Made by a program: the position numbers and the translations under genes. A stretch of DNA of 64,000 nt from JANPPS01 sp043758105. GTDB lineage: Bacteria; Pseudomonadota; Alphaproteobacteria; Acetobacterales; Acetobacteraceae. The notes below the pieces were generated by a model. That model saw only the letters and a list, made by a program, of their open reading frames with translations, searched no databases and had not been told where the DNA came from. Location of the stretch: NCBI GenBank assembly GCA_043758105.1, contig JAYVOF010000080.1:39335-103334 (forward strand), given 5' to 3'. Shown here in pieces: positions 25,839-34,810 of this stretch. Numbering within the stretch: position 1 is the first letter of the stretch; every line of letters starts with the position of its first letter.

Positions 25839-26738
25839 ATGCTAACCCGGCGCGCCCTGCTCTGGTCCGCGCCGGCCCTGCTGGCGACCGGGTCCGTCGC
25901 GGGCGCTGCCACGTTCAGCCTGACGGAGGCGTCGTTCGGCCTGGCCATCACCCGGTATTCGGTCAAGATGCCGGGCTGGGGGACGCGGCCCCCGCTCACG
26001 CTGTGCGCCGTGGCCGATCTGCATGCCGGGGAACCGTGGATGACGCTGGACCGCGTCGCCCACATTGTCGAGACGGCGAACGCGCTCCGGCCTGACCTCA
26101 TGGTCGTGCTGGGTGATTTGCCGGCGCATTACCGGCTGATTACCCGCAATTATCCGCCGGCTGAGATCGCGGCCGTTCTGGCGGGGTTACGGGCACCGCT
26201 CGGCCGTTATGCGGTGCTGGGCAATCATGATTGGTGGGATGACCCGCGCTTTTCCGGGCGGGACCGCGAGGGACATCCGGGCGAGGCCGAGATGCATGGT
26301 ACGCTGGAGCGGGCCGGCATTCCCGTGTTGACCAACAGCGCGATGGTATTGCCGCACGGCGATGGCGTGTGGCTGCTGGGCACCGAGAGCGGGTGGGTGC
26401 GGACGGTGGGCGGCAACCCGTCCGGGCCGTCCGACCTCGGGGCGGCGCTGGCCATGGTGAACGATGACCGCCCAGCGCTGTTGCTGGCGCATGAGCCGGA
26501 CATCTTTCCCATGGTCCCCCCGCGCATCGGCCTCACGCTCTGCGGCCATACCCATGGAGGGCAGGTGCGGCCCCTGGGCCGGGTCGTTTCCGTCCCGTCC
26601 CGCTATGGGGCCCGCTACGCCTATGGCCATATCGTCGAGGGGGGCCGGCAGATGGTGGTGTCGGGCGGCCTAGGCTGTAGCAAAGCCCCGATCCGCTGGG
26701 GCATGCCACCCGAATTGACGGTGGTCACGCTTAGTTAA
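25839..26738 (+). CDS. Exported metallophosphoesterase, YaeI-like
   Basis: 299 residues. The N-terminus MLTRRALLWSAPALLATG resembles a Tat or Sec signal with a twin Arg. The calcineurin-like phosphoesterase motifs are complete: AVADLHAGE (D-x-H), VLGDLPAHY, LGNHDWWDD, the LLLAHEPD strand and CGHTHGGQVRPLG. Such proteins hydrolyse phosphodiesters with two metals at the membrane face; YaeI-like members are linked to cell-envelope phospholipid intermediates. It is probably co-transcribed with the peroxiredoxin. Confidence 0.88.
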   Translation: MLTRRALLWSAPALLATGSVAGAATFSLTEASFGLAITRYSVKMPGWGTRPPLTLCAVADLHAGEPWMTLDRVAHIVETANALRPDLMVVLGDLPAHYRLITRNYPPAEIAAVLAGLRAPLGRYAVLGNHDWWDDPRFSGRDREGHPGEAEMHGTLERAGIPVLTNSAMVLPHGDGVWLLGTESGWVRTVGGNPSGPSDLGAALAMVNDDRPALLLAHEPDIFPMVPPRIGLTLCGHTHGGQVRPLGRVVSVPSRYGARYAYGHIVEGGRQMVVSGGLGCSKAPIRWGMPPELTVVTLS

Positions 26739-26768
26739 CGGCGTCGATTCTGCCGACCGACAGGATTT

Positions 26769-27015
26769 CTTCCCCCTCTCCCTCCGAGAGAGGGCCGGGG
26801 TGAGGGAAACGGCCAGGCCGGGCCCTAGAGCATGTTCGGTGCTGATAAACGCACCGAATATGCTCTAGCGTATTGTTTTAGAGCGCGGAACCTCGGGTCA
26901 GGCGAAGCCACCTGATTCGATACGGCTCTAATCGCTCGAAGCCGCCTCACCCCATACAGGCTGGCACCGGGTGCCTCCCGCACCCCAGCCCTCTCCCGGA
27001 GGAGAGGGGGGAGGC
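26769..27015. repeat. Composite inverted-repeat element (MITE-like)
   Basis: About 245 bases framed by inverted, imperfect arms. The left arm is CCCTCTCCCTCCGAGAGAGG followed by GCCGGGGTGAGG; the right arm read in reverse is CCCCCTCTCCTCCGGGAGAG followed by GGCTGGGGTGCGGG. The arms enclose a second, stronger palindrome at 26825-26868 and a short AT-richer stretch. No reading frame is seen inside. The layout suggests a non-autonomous mobile repeat between two convergent genes. Confidence 0.65.
26825..26868. repeat. 18-base inverted repeat with 8-base loop
   Basis: CTAGAGCATGTTCGGTGC, an 8-base centre, then its inverse with one mismatch, ending ATGCTCTAG. The AGAGCATGTTCGG core looks like a dispersed alphaproteobacterial repeat. 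It would form a strong hairpin and may end transcription of the metallophosphoesterase gene, although no T-run follows. Confidence 0.8.
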
Positions 27016-27025
27016 GGCTCTTTTA

Positions 27026-27123
27026 TGTTGGATGTTAACGGGACGCTTCGTTCAACGACAACACGACAACGACGTGTTGGATGTTAACGGGACGCTTCGT
27101 TCAACGACAACACGACAACGACG
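27026..27123. repeat. Perfect 49-base tandem duplication covering the 3' end of the sensor kinase gene
   Basis: Two identical adjacent 49-base units (27026-27074 and 27075-27123), each starting TGTTGGATGTTAACGGGACG. The second unit contains the last codons and the stop of the histidine kinase gene on the minus strand; the first is an extra copy just beyond that stop. The gene product is not altered. Confidence 0.95.
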
Positions 27124-28265
27124 CGCCCGTGCCCGGCGGTCCGGTCCACGGTCAGGGCGCGCGTCGGATCGCCCTTCGCCAACGCCCGCACCAACCGCAT
27201 GCCGAGCCCCTTCGGTTCCACACCCTCGGTGAACCCGGGGCCCTCATCCTCGACCACCACTTCGATCCCGGTGCCGACCCGGCGCAGGCTGACGGTGATG
27301 GTGCCGCGGCCATACTTGATGGCGTTGGTCACCAATTCGGACACGACGAGGCCGAGCGGCGTCACGTCATCGGCCGGCAGGCGGATCGGCTCAGTCACCA
27401 GCGTGATCGTTCGCTGGTGATCCCCTTCACCCGCCAGGGCCTGCATATCCTCGACCAGGCCGCGGAGATAATTTCCGGCGTCGGTTTCGGCCACCGAACC
27501 GCCTTCATATAACCGTTGATGCACCGCCGCGATCGTCATAATTCGCTGGGCGGCCTCCTCCAGTTTTTCGCGTACGTCGCCTGGCTCGAAGCCCCGCGCC
27601 TGCAGCTGCAGCAGGGTGCGCACGAGCTGCAGCGAGTTCTTTACCCGATGATGCACCTCCTGCATCAGCAGGTCTTTTTCACGCAGCAGCTCGTCCTTGG
27701 CGGCTTCGGCGGCAAAGCGGGACAGTGCCGCCGACAACACGTTCCCGACCGATTGCAGGAACGCGGTGTCGGCCTCCACGAACTCATGCCGGTTGGTGCT
27801 GTCCACCTCCAGCACCCCGAACGGCTCCTGTGTCTCCCCGGCGACGGGCACATTGATCGCGCTATGGATGTTGTGTTCCAGCAATAGGGGTGGCGTGCGG
27901 AACCGGTCCTCGGCCGGCAGATCATTGACGCGGGTGGGGTTGCCGGTATGCAGCGCGTAGCCGGCCGGACTATCCATGCCGCCGCCGATGACGGCGCGGC
28001 CCACGGTGCCCGGCCTCCAGCCGATTCCGGCGACGACCAGGAAATCGTTGGTGTCCGGACGGAAGCTCAGCACCTTAGAAAACTTGGTCTGTAGCCCGCC
28101 GGCCGCCACCCGGCACGCCTCATCCAAGACCATCGCCCGTTCCGGGACCGCCAGGGCCTGCACGCCGAATTGGGCCACGAGTTCCTGCTGATGCAGGCGC
28201 AATACCAACTCCGCCGGGGTCAAATCCACGGCTCGCGCGACGTAAGAAGGTTCTAATCCAGACAT
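27084..28265 (-). CDS. GAF-domain sensor histidine kinase, HisKA_2 type
   Basis: 393 residues from ATG 28265, chosen because AAGGGAC lies 6 bases before it. A GAF-like sensory domain lies at about residues 40-190 (SAINVPVAGETQEPFGVLEV). It is followed by the HisKA_2 phosphoacceptor region (MQEVHHRVKNSLQLV, His near 210) and an HATPase with ELVTNAIKYG and DEGPGF. There is no transmembrane segment, so it senses a cytoplasmic cue. HisKA_2/HWE kinases often feed the alphaproteobacterial general stress response. No response regulator is adjacent. Its 3' end is duplicated as a 49-base tandem repeat. Confidence 0.88.
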   Translation of the reverse strand: MSGLEPSYVARAVDLTPAELVLRLHQQELVAQFGVQALAVPERAMVLDEACRVAAGGLQTKFSKVLSFRPDTNDFLVVAGIGWRPGTVGRAVIGGGMDSPAGYALHTGNPTRVNDLPAEDRFRTPPLLLEHNIHSAINVPVAGETQEPFGVLEVDSTNRHEFVEADTAFLQSVGNVLSAALSRFAAEAAKDELLREKDLLMQEVHHRVKNSLQLVRTLLQLQARGFEPGDVREKLEEAAQRIMTIAAVHQRLYEGGSVAETDAGNYLRGLVEDMQALAGEGDHQRTITLVTEPIRLPADDVTPLGLVVSELVTNAIKYGRGTITVSLRRVGTGIEVVVEDEGPGFTEGVEPKGLGMRLVRALAKGDPTRALTVDRTAGHGRVVVVLSLNEASR

Positions 28266-28564
28266 AGTTATGTCCCTTAGCACGGTTTTCCCGCCAACAT
28301 CAGGCGTAGCGACCGGTTCAAAACGGCGTCTGGGCTGTCGACGCTTCAGCGACTTGTGCAACACCCCCGGGGTGGCGTCGCCAAGACCCGATCCTGCAAT
28401 ATCTCACGCAATTCGCGGTCACGATGCAAGGATGTTTGCCGTCGAAACCCGGCCGGCATGCGCTATCTTGGCCTAGGATCGTACCGTGGTGAGGTGAGTA
28501 TGACAGCCATCGATGGCGTGCAAAACGGCCCATTCTGGCCGGAGACCGTGCTCTGACGTCCGGC

Positions 28565-30193
28565 GTGTCATCTGGCGTGTCGCCCGGCGCGCGGGCTTGG
28601 ATCCGGGCGTTGGAGCGGACGGCACCGCTGCAGGGGGGCATGGCCCCGGCGCTGGCCACCCGGCTCGATGCGCTGGCTGCGGAGTTCGGGGACGCGCCGG
28701 CGCTGCTGTCGGACGGGGTCTGCCTGAGCTATCGGGAGCTGGCGGGGCGGGTCAATCAGGGGGCGCGCTGGGCGCTGTCGGCGGGCGTCGGCCGCGGCAC
28801 GGTGGTGGGGCTGCTGATGCCGGGCGGACCCGAGTATGTCGCGCTGTGGCTGGGCATCACACGCGTGGGCGGCGTGGTGGCGCTGCTGAACCCGGCGCTG
28901 GGCAGTGCGGCCCAGCTTCACTGGATCGACGCCGCCGGGGCCCGGTTCGTGATTACGACTCCGCCAGACCGGGACGGATTTTCGGCGGCACCGCTCGATC
29001 ATCCCGGTCCTGGGCTCGCGGACCGTGCGCTGCTTATCTTCACCTCCGGCACGACGGGCATGCCCAAGGCCGTGAACCTCACCCACGGACGGGTTCTGGA
29101 ATGGAGTTTGTGGTTCGCCGGGCTGATGGATGCGCGGGCGACGGACCGGATCTATAACTGCTTGCCGCTCTATCATAGCGTCGGCGGCGTCGTCTTCGTG
29201 GGCTCCATGCTGGTCGCTGGTGGTTCGGTCCTGTTGCGGGAACGGTTTTCCGTGGGACGGTTCTGGGACGATGTGGCGGATCACGCGTGCACGATCTTTG
29301 CCTATATCGGCGAGTTATGCCGCTATCTGCTGGCGGGCGGACCGCCGTCGCGGACGCACCGGCTGCGGCTGGCATGCGGCAATGGGATGCAAGGGCCGGT
29401 CTGGACCGCGTTCCAGGAGCGGTTCGCGATCCCCCAGGTGCTGGAGTTCTATGCCGCGACCGAGGGTGGATTGTCGCTCTATAACGTGGACGGCAGGGTC
29501 GGCGCGATCGGACGCATCCCAGGCTATTTGGCACACCGCTTTCCGGTGCGGCTGCTGCATTGCATCGATGGGGAGCCGGTGCGGGACGCCGCGGGGCGGT
29601 GCATCGTGGCCGGCCCGGATGAGCCGGGGGAGGCAGTGAGCCGGCTGAACACCGCGCCCGACATCTACACCGACCGCGCCGCCACCGAGCGTAAGCTGTT
29701 GCGCGACGTCGTGGCCCCCGGCGATGTGTGGTTTCGCAGCGGCGACCTGATGCGGCGGGACCGGGCCGGGTATTTCTATTTCCTGGACCGGCTCGGCGAC
29801 ACGTTCCGGTGGAAGGGGGAGAACGTAGCGGCGTCCGAGGTGCAGGCCGTGGCCGGGACCTGCCCGGGCGTACTCGCGGCGGCCGTGTATGGCGTGACGG
29901 TGCCGGGTCAGGAGGGCAGGGCGGGGATGGCGGCGCTGGTGGTGGGGCCGGGCTTTGCCTGGGATACGCTGCATCGGCGGCTTACGGCGGCGCTGCCGGC
30001 CTATGCGCGTCCGGTGTTCATCCGGCTCTGCCCCACGCTCGAGAGCACGGGGACGTTTAGGCCGATGAAGACGACGTTGCGGGACGAGGGCTGGGCCGGG
30101 ATCGACGACGTCTTTACGTGGACGGAGGCGGGCTATGTCAAGTTGGACCGCGGACGCACGACCGCGATCCTGCAGGGCACGCTTCGGATTTAG
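28565..30193 (+). CDS. AMP-dependent acyl-CoA synthetase (FadD6/FATP-like)
   Basis: 542 residues of the ANL superfamily. The AMP-binding P-loop is LIFTSGTTGMPKAVNLTH (about residues 155-172), followed by EFYAATEGGLSLYNVDG and the hinge and C-terminal FYFLDRLGDTFRWKGENVAA, which matches the very-long-chain acyl-CoA synthetase/FATP group. It activates fatty or other carboxylic acids to CoA thioesters. It starts at GTG 28565; a Met 24 codons later (MAPALATRLDALAAEFG) is an alternative. It is monocistronic and convergent with the M20 hydrolase. Confidence 0.88.
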   Translation: MSSGVSPGARAWIRALERTAPLQGGMAPALATRLDALAAEFGDAPALLSDGVCLSYRELAGRVNQGARWALSAGVGRGTVVGLLMPGGPEYVALWLGITRVGGVVALLNPALGSAAQLHWIDAAGARFVITTPPDRDGFSAAPLDHPGPGLADRALLIFTSGTTGMPKAVNLTHGRVLEWSLWFAGLMDARATDRIYNCLPLYHSVGGVVFVGSMLVAGGSVLLRERFSVGRFWDDVADHACTIFAYIGELCRYLLAGGPPSRTHRLRLACGNGMQGPVWTAFQERFAIPQVLEFYAATEGGLSLYNVDGRVGAIGRIPGYLAHRFPVRLLHCIDGEPVRDAAGRCIVAGPDEPGEAVSRLNTAPDIYTDRAATERKLLRDVVAPGDVWFRSGDLMRRDRAGYFYFLDRLGDTFRWKGENVAASEVQAVAGTCPGVLAAAVYGVTVPGQEGRAGMAALVVGPGFAWDTLHRRLTAALPAYARPVFIRLCPTLESTGTFRPMKTTLRDEGWAGIDDVFTWTEAGYVKLDRGRTTAILQGTLRI

Positions 30194-30199
30194 CGCCCG

Positions 30200-31441
30200 T
30201 TACAGCGCCCGGTTGGCCCGCGCCACCACGGCGTCGAACAACACCTGGCACCCCGCTTCGGCCTCCGCCGGCTCGATGCTCTCTGCTTCGTTGTGGCTGA
30301 GGCCGTCCTTGCAGGGCGTGAAGATCATGGCGGTGGGGATGTGGCGCGCGACATAAACCGCGTCATGCCCGGCGCCGGAGACGATCTCCCGCGCGGAATA
30401 GCCGAGCCGGGCGGCACCCTGGCGCACGAGCTCGATGCAGGCCGGGTCGAACGGTTGCGCGGGGATGCGGAATTTCTCGTGGATTGCCAGTTGCACCCCG
30501 CAATCCCGGGCGATGAACCCCGCCTCCCGCGGGAACTGCACGGCCAACCGGGCGATCTCGGCCTCATCGGGATGGCGGAATTCGACGCTGAACCGGACCT
30601 CACCGGGGATCACATTCGGGCTGTTGGGCTCGACAAAAAGCTGGCCGACGGTGCCCCTACCATCGTCGCCACGCGCCCGCATCATGCGGTCCACCAGGTC
30701 GATGACCCGGGCGGCGCACACCAGCGCGTCCCGGCGGGCGGAGGGCGGCGTGCTTCCGGCATGGCTGTCCTGCCCGGTGGCGATGGTGGTGAACCAGACC
30801 TGAGCCTGCGCGCCGGTGACGATGCCGATCTGCTTGTGCTCCCGTTCCAGGATGGGGCCTTGTTCGATATGCAGCTCGAAATACGCATCGGCGGCGAATG
30901 GACGCGCGGGCTCCGGGCCGCGGTAGCCGATGCTGTCCAGCGCCGCGCCGACGCTGATGCCGTCCGGATCGACCAGCGCCTCGGTGGCGCCCTGGTCATA
31001 CACCCCTGCCCAGACGCCCGAGCCCATCAGGCTTTGACCAAATCGGGCGCCTTCTTCATCCGTCCAGTTCACCAGCTCGACCGGGGCCTCGGTGGTGATG
31101 CCGAGGTCATGCAGGGTGCGCATGACTTCGAGCCCAGCCATGACGCCAAGCGCGCCATCGAACTTACCGCCAGTCGGCTGACTATCCAAATGGCTGCCGA
31201 GCAGGACCGGCAGGCGGGCGCCGTCCCGGCCCGGGCGGCGGGCAAACATGTTGCCCATGCCGTCCACCCGCAATGTAAGGCCCGCGTCGCGGCATAGCCC
31301 GGCGAAATGGTCGCGCCCGGCGCGGTCCACCGCGCCCAGCGCCAGCCGCCGCACCCCGCCCTTTGCCGTGGCACCGATGGTCGCCATGTCCATCAAGCTG
31401 TCCCACAGCCGCGCGCCGTCGATTCTTTGGTTCGTGGCCAT
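30200..31441 (-). CDS. M20-family amidohydrolase, N-carbamoyl-amino-acid hydrolase/allantoate type
   Basis: 413 residues. Binuclear metal motifs are LGSHLDSQPTGGKFDGALG (His and Asp), WTDEEGARFGQSLMGS (the catalytic Glu pair), ELHIEQGPILE, and the C-terminal SGAGHDAVYVARHIPTAM with GLSHNEAE. This is the hydantoinase/carbamoylase group, which splits N-carbamoyl compounds or allantoate and releases ammonia and CO2. That fits the urea-nitrogen theme of the window but is not proof of the substrate. The start at MATNQRIDG is chosen for the AAAGGGA 6 bases upstream; an ATG seven codons earlier is in frame. Confidence 0.88.
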   Translation of the reverse strand: MATNQRIDGARLWDSLMDMATIGATAKGGVRRLALGAVDRAGRDHFAGLCRDAGLTLRVDGMGNMFARRPGRDGARLPVLLGSHLDSQPTGGKFDGALGVMAGLEVMRTLHDLGITTEAPVELVNWTDEEGARFGQSLMGSGVWAGVYDQGATEALVDPDGISVGAALDSIGYRGPEPARPFAADAYFELHIEQGPILEREHKQIGIVTGAQAQVWFTTIATGQDSHAGSTPPSARRDALVCAARVIDLVDRMMRARGDDGRGTVGQLFVEPNSPNVIPGEVRFSVEFRHPDEAEIARLAVQFPREAGFIARDCGVQLAIHEKFRIPAQPFDPACIELVRQGAARLGYSAREIVSGAGHDAVYVARHIPTAMIFTPCKDGLSHNEAESIEPAEAEAGCQVLFDAVVARANRAL

Positions 31442-31590
31442 GCCGGGTCCCTTTGGTTTCATACGGTTTATTGTCGTGCGGCCATGATGGATGCATAGAG
31501 GTATAAATAGAGAGAGATGCAGGCATCATGCCGCACCTGCGAACAGAGGACCACAATGGCCCCGCTTTTCCTCGTTAACGGCCCGCGGCG

Positions 31591-32019
31591 ATGATGCGGC
31601 CGGGGTTCGCGTGGATGCTGCTGACGCTGGGCGGATGCACGCTCGTGGACCAGAACACATTTAATTCCCACGCCGGAGATGCGCCGGTTGTTGCCCCCGT
31701 CCCGGTCGTCGCGGCCCCACCCACGCCCGATCCGCTGGCACTCCTGACAATCTTTGACACTGCCGGGGCTCCACCGGGCGTGACGCCGGCCACCAAGGCC
31801 GACATCCACCGGGCCGTCGTCGCGGCGCGGGCCCGTAAGCCGGATATGTCATTCGATGTCACCGCCATCGTCGCACCCGACGCCACGACAGCCGGGCCGG
31901 ACGCGCCGGCCATCGCTCGCGCCATCGTGGATGACGGGGTCTCGCCCTCGCGGGTTCACCTCGCCGCCCGGCCCGAAGCGGGGGCGAGCGGCCGCGAGGT
32001 TCGCGTCTTCGTGCATTAA
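31591..32019 (+). CDS. Small lipoprotein with possible degenerate OmpA-like C-terminus
   Basis: 142 residues. A short signal ends in the lipobox LTLGGC, giving a lipidated Cys16, followed by a Pro/Ala/Val-rich linker (residues 30-50). The rest (IFDTAGAPPGVTPATKADIHRAVVAAR ... AIARAIVDDGVSPSRVHLAARPE, REVRVFVH; in parts) follows the helix-strand order of OmpA-like peptidoglycan-binding domains but lacks their usual Asp/Arg signature. Function is unknown. It ends 4 bases before the RlmI-like gene and is likely co-transcribed. Confidence 0.65.
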   Translation: MMRPGFAWMLLTLGGCTLVDQNTFNSHAGDAPVVAPVPVVAAPPTPDPLALLTIFDTAGAPPGVTPATKADIHRAVVAARARKPDMSFDVTAIVAPDATTAGPDAPAIARAIVDDGVSPSRVHLAARPEAGASGREVRVFVH

Positions 32020-32023
32020 TATC

Positions 32024-33202
32024 ATGCCGCATCCGCTCATCCGCCTGTCGCCGAAGCAGGACCGCCGGCTGAAATCCGGCCACCCCTGGGCGTTTAGCAA
32101 CGAGCTGGCGATGACCCCGGAGCATCGCACATGGCCGCGCGGAATGACAGTCCGGATCGAGGGCGATGACGGCTGGCGTCACGGCACGTTCATGTTCAAC
32201 CCGCACAGCCTCATCGCGGCCCGGCGGTTGGACCATGACCCCGATGCGATGATCGACGCGGACTGGATCGGTGCCCGCTTGGCCGAGGCGATCGCCCTGC
32301 GCGCGCGGGTGACGCCGGGGGCGCATCACCGTCTGGTGCATGCCGAGGCGGACCGGCTGCCGGGGTTGATCATCGATCGGTTCGGCGACATGGCGGTCGT
32401 GCAGGCCAATACCGCCGGCATGGACCGCATGCTGCCGGAGATCACGGCCGGGCTGCGCGATCTGCTACCGCTCCGTGCCATCGTCGCCCGCAATGATAGC
32501 GCCGCCCGGCTCCAGGAGGGTCTGACTCAGGAGGTGACGCAGCTGTTCGGTGATAGCAGCGCAGCGATGGCGGAGGAGGGCGGGGTGCGGTTTCCGGTCG
32601 ATCCGCTGGGCGGTCAGAAGACAGGTTTCTTTTATGATCAGGGTCCTAATCGCGAGATGATCGCCCGCCTCTCCCCCGGCGCGCGGGTGTTGGACGTGTT
32701 TTGTCATACAGGGGCGTTCGGCCTCCGGGCGGCGGCGGCGGGGGCAGATTCGGTGCTGTTGGTCGATAGCTCGGCACCGGCGCTGGATCAGGTGCGCGGC
32801 GGGGCAGCTCTCAATGGCCTATCCGGGATCACGACCCGGCGTGGCGACGCGTTCGATACGATGCAGGCGTTGGGCGTCGAGGGGGAGCGGTTCGACATCG
32901 TCGTGTGCGACCCGCCGGCGTTCGCGAAATCGAAGCGGGATCAGGAGGCGGGGCTGCGAGCCTATCACCGGATGACCCGGCTCGCGGTGCCGCTAGTGCG
33001 CCCGGGCGGTTTTTTGTTTGTCGCGTCATGCAGTCATCATGCGCCGCTCGACCTATTCACGGCACAAGTGACGGGCGCCGTGTTGCGGTGCAAGCGAGAC
33101 GCGCGGGTTATTCATTACGGTGGAGCCGGGCCGGACCATCCTGTTCACCCGCAACTTCCCGAAAGCGCCTATTTGAAATCGCTTCTTCTTCATTTGGCAT
33201 AA
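32024..33202 (+). CDS. rlmI: 23S rRNA (cytosine-C5) methyltransferase, RlmI-like
   Basis: 392 residues. An N-terminal PUA domain (RLSPKQDRRLKSGHPWAFSN, about 1-75) is followed by the RlmI central region and a Rossmann methyltransferase: GQKTGFFYDQGPNREMI, VLDVFCHTGAFGLRAAAAGA for SAM, then VVCDPPAFAKSK and the catalytic-type Cys in FVASCSHHAP. It would methylate C5 of a cytosine in 23S rRNA. The ATG at 32024 is chosen because the domain starts there. Confidence 0.9.
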   Translation: MPHPLIRLSPKQDRRLKSGHPWAFSNELAMTPEHRTWPRGMTVRIEGDDGWRHGTFMFNPHSLIAARRLDHDPDAMIDADWIGARLAEAIALRARVTPGAHHRLVHAEADRLPGLIIDRFGDMAVVQANTAGMDRMLPEITAGLRDLLPLRAIVARNDSAARLQEGLTQEVTQLFGDSSAAMAEEGGVRFPVDPLGGQKTGFFYDQGPNREMIARLSPGARVLDVFCHTGAFGLRAAAAGADSVLLVDSSAPALDQVRGGAALNGLSGITTRRGDAFDTMQALGVEGERFDIVVCDPPAFAKSKRDQEAGLRAYHRMTRLAVPLVRPGGFLFVASCSHHAPLDLFTAQVTGAVLRCKRDARVIHYGGAGPDHPVHPQLPESAYLKSLLLHLA

Positions 33203-33284
33203 AATCTTCGCGGACGGGCGGACCATGACCTGATATGGAGGCGTCGCGCGTGGCATACGGCCACGGCGCGGACAGGATGCCCCT

Positions 33285-34337
33285 ATGTCATCGTCACTGG
33301 CCTCATCTGAAATCGAGTCACCCGACCGGGTGACCGCCAAGACACCGCTGCCGGGTCGCGCACAGCTCCGCCTGGCGGCCTCGTTCCAATCGCCCATCGT
33401 GGCCAAATCGATTTGGCAATTCGTCTCCACCGGAGCGGCCTATGCCGGGATCCTGGTCGCGATGTATGCCGCGTATTCCGTCTCGGTCTGGCTGAGCCTC
33501 GCGCTCGTCATCCCGGCCGCTGGCCTGGTCGTTCGTTTATTCATCATCCAGCACGATTGTGGGCATGGCGCGTTTTTCCACTCACGCCGGGCCAATTTTG
33601 TGGTGGGCGTCTTATGCAGTCTGGCCACGCTGACGCCGTTTACCAATTGGCGCCGGCATCATGCAGTCCACCATAAGCAGTGGAACAACCTCGATAGCCG
33701 TGACATGACAACCGACATCTATTCGACGTGCTTAACATTGGCCGAATATCAGGCGATGACACCGTTTCGGAAATGGATGGCCCGCACGGTAAGGCACCCG
33801 TTGATCGCTCACGTGATCGTGCCGCCGGTTGTGTTCTTGATCTTGTATCGGATCCCGTTTGAGACACCCCGCGCTTGGGTTCAGGAACGGGCCGCAGTCT
33901 ATATGACAAATATCGGTATCGGCCTATGCTTGCTCGGCCTGACCTTGGCCCTTGGAATTTGGCCTGTTCTGCTGATCCAGGTTCCGATTATCGCGGTCGC
34001 TGCGATCATCGGTGTGTGGTTATTCAGTGTACAACATCGGTTCGAAGATGCTTTGTGGGCGCGGGATTCGGAATGGAGCGCTATCTCAGCAGCCATCCAA
34101 GGGAGTTCGTTCCTCCATTTACCTCCGGTCTTGCGCTGGTTCAGCGGCAATATCGGCTATCACCATGTGCATCACCTGGTGCCCCGGGTTCCGAATTACC
34201 GCTTGCAGGCATGTCATGAAGCCTGCACGGAATTGTTTGGTGGAGCCCCGGTCCTGACCCTTCGTGAGGCACTGATCGCGCCGAGTTTTGCATTGTGGGA
34301 TGAAGATAATGAGCGGATGACGCCCTTTCCGAAGTGA
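33285..34337 (+). CDS. Membrane fatty acid desaturase
   Basis: 350 residues, four to six helices. The three His boxes that hold the di-iron centre are present: HDCGHGAFF (about residue 89), RRHHAVHHKQWNN (about 125) and YHHVHHLVPR (about 290). This is the acyl-lipid delta-12/omega-3-like family, which inserts double bonds into membrane fatty acids using oxygen and an electron donor. About 82 bases separate it from rlmI, so it probably has its own promoter. Regiospecificity cannot be read from the sequence. Confidence 0.9.
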   Translation: MSSSLASSEIESPDRVTAKTPLPGRAQLRLAASFQSPIVAKSIWQFVSTGAAYAGILVAMYAAYSVSVWLSLALVIPAAGLVVRLFIIQHDCGHGAFFHSRRANFVVGVLCSLATLTPFTNWRRHHAVHHKQWNNLDSRDMTTDIYSTCLTLAEYQAMTPFRKWMARTVRHPLIAHVIVPPVVFLILYRIPFETPRAWVQERAAVYMTNIGIGLCLLGLTLALGIWPVLLIQVPIIAVAAIIGVWLFSVQHRFEDALWARDSEWSAISAAIQGSSFLHLPPVLRWFSGNIGYHHVHHLVPRVPNYRLQACHEACTELFGGAPVLTLREALIAPSFALWDEDNERMTPFPK

Positions 34338-34810
34338 TAACACCAGGCTTACACATTCAAATTTTATTATACAATAAACTTGTCAAATTGGACTGAATGC
34401 GCGTCCATGCAAGCGTCTTAAACAAAACCTTACCATTAATTGCCGTTGTGGCGGTCAATTAACGCTCTTTTAACGACCGGAGCCATCGTCGATCAAGTAT
34501 TTGTGATTGCATGAAATCCTGGATGGAACCGCTAATGCGTTTGCAAACCATGCCGTGGTGCTAGGTTTTGGTCCAACGACCCACCGACGCCTCCATTTGA
34601 ACACGTGGGCGTTGCTGCCAGCCCACGATTTCCGCAATCCTCGCCGACTTCTCACGCAAGATCATCAGTGTGGCACCTGCTTCGTCTCGTTGAGATTCTT
34701 TGCCGAAAATTCGGCAGTCTTTACTCCGTTTTAACTTAAGTCAGTCAATGTCGGGATACGCCATCGGAGCGTGCCACAGCGCACGCTCACTGGTCCTAGG
34801 AGGGTCACGC
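34338..34810. other. Intergenic region upstream of the response regulator; no supported gene
   Basis: 473 bases, clearly richer in A/T than the surroundings. They hold the 3' flank of the desaturase and the leader of the response regulator, including AGGAGGG just before 34811. A possible 75-codon frame at 34507-34734 lacks a ribosome site and protein-like composition, so I do not call it. Promoters are expected here; I see no strong sigma-70 or palindromic element to name. Confidence 0.6.

Noticed and set aside
28500..28556. 18-codon ATG frame before the acyl-CoA synthetase
   Set aside because: Too short to support; a leader peptide is possible but nothing else points to one.
34507..34734. 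75-codon frame upstream of the response regulator
   Set aside because: TTG start, no ribosome site, no hydrophobic or domain pattern.
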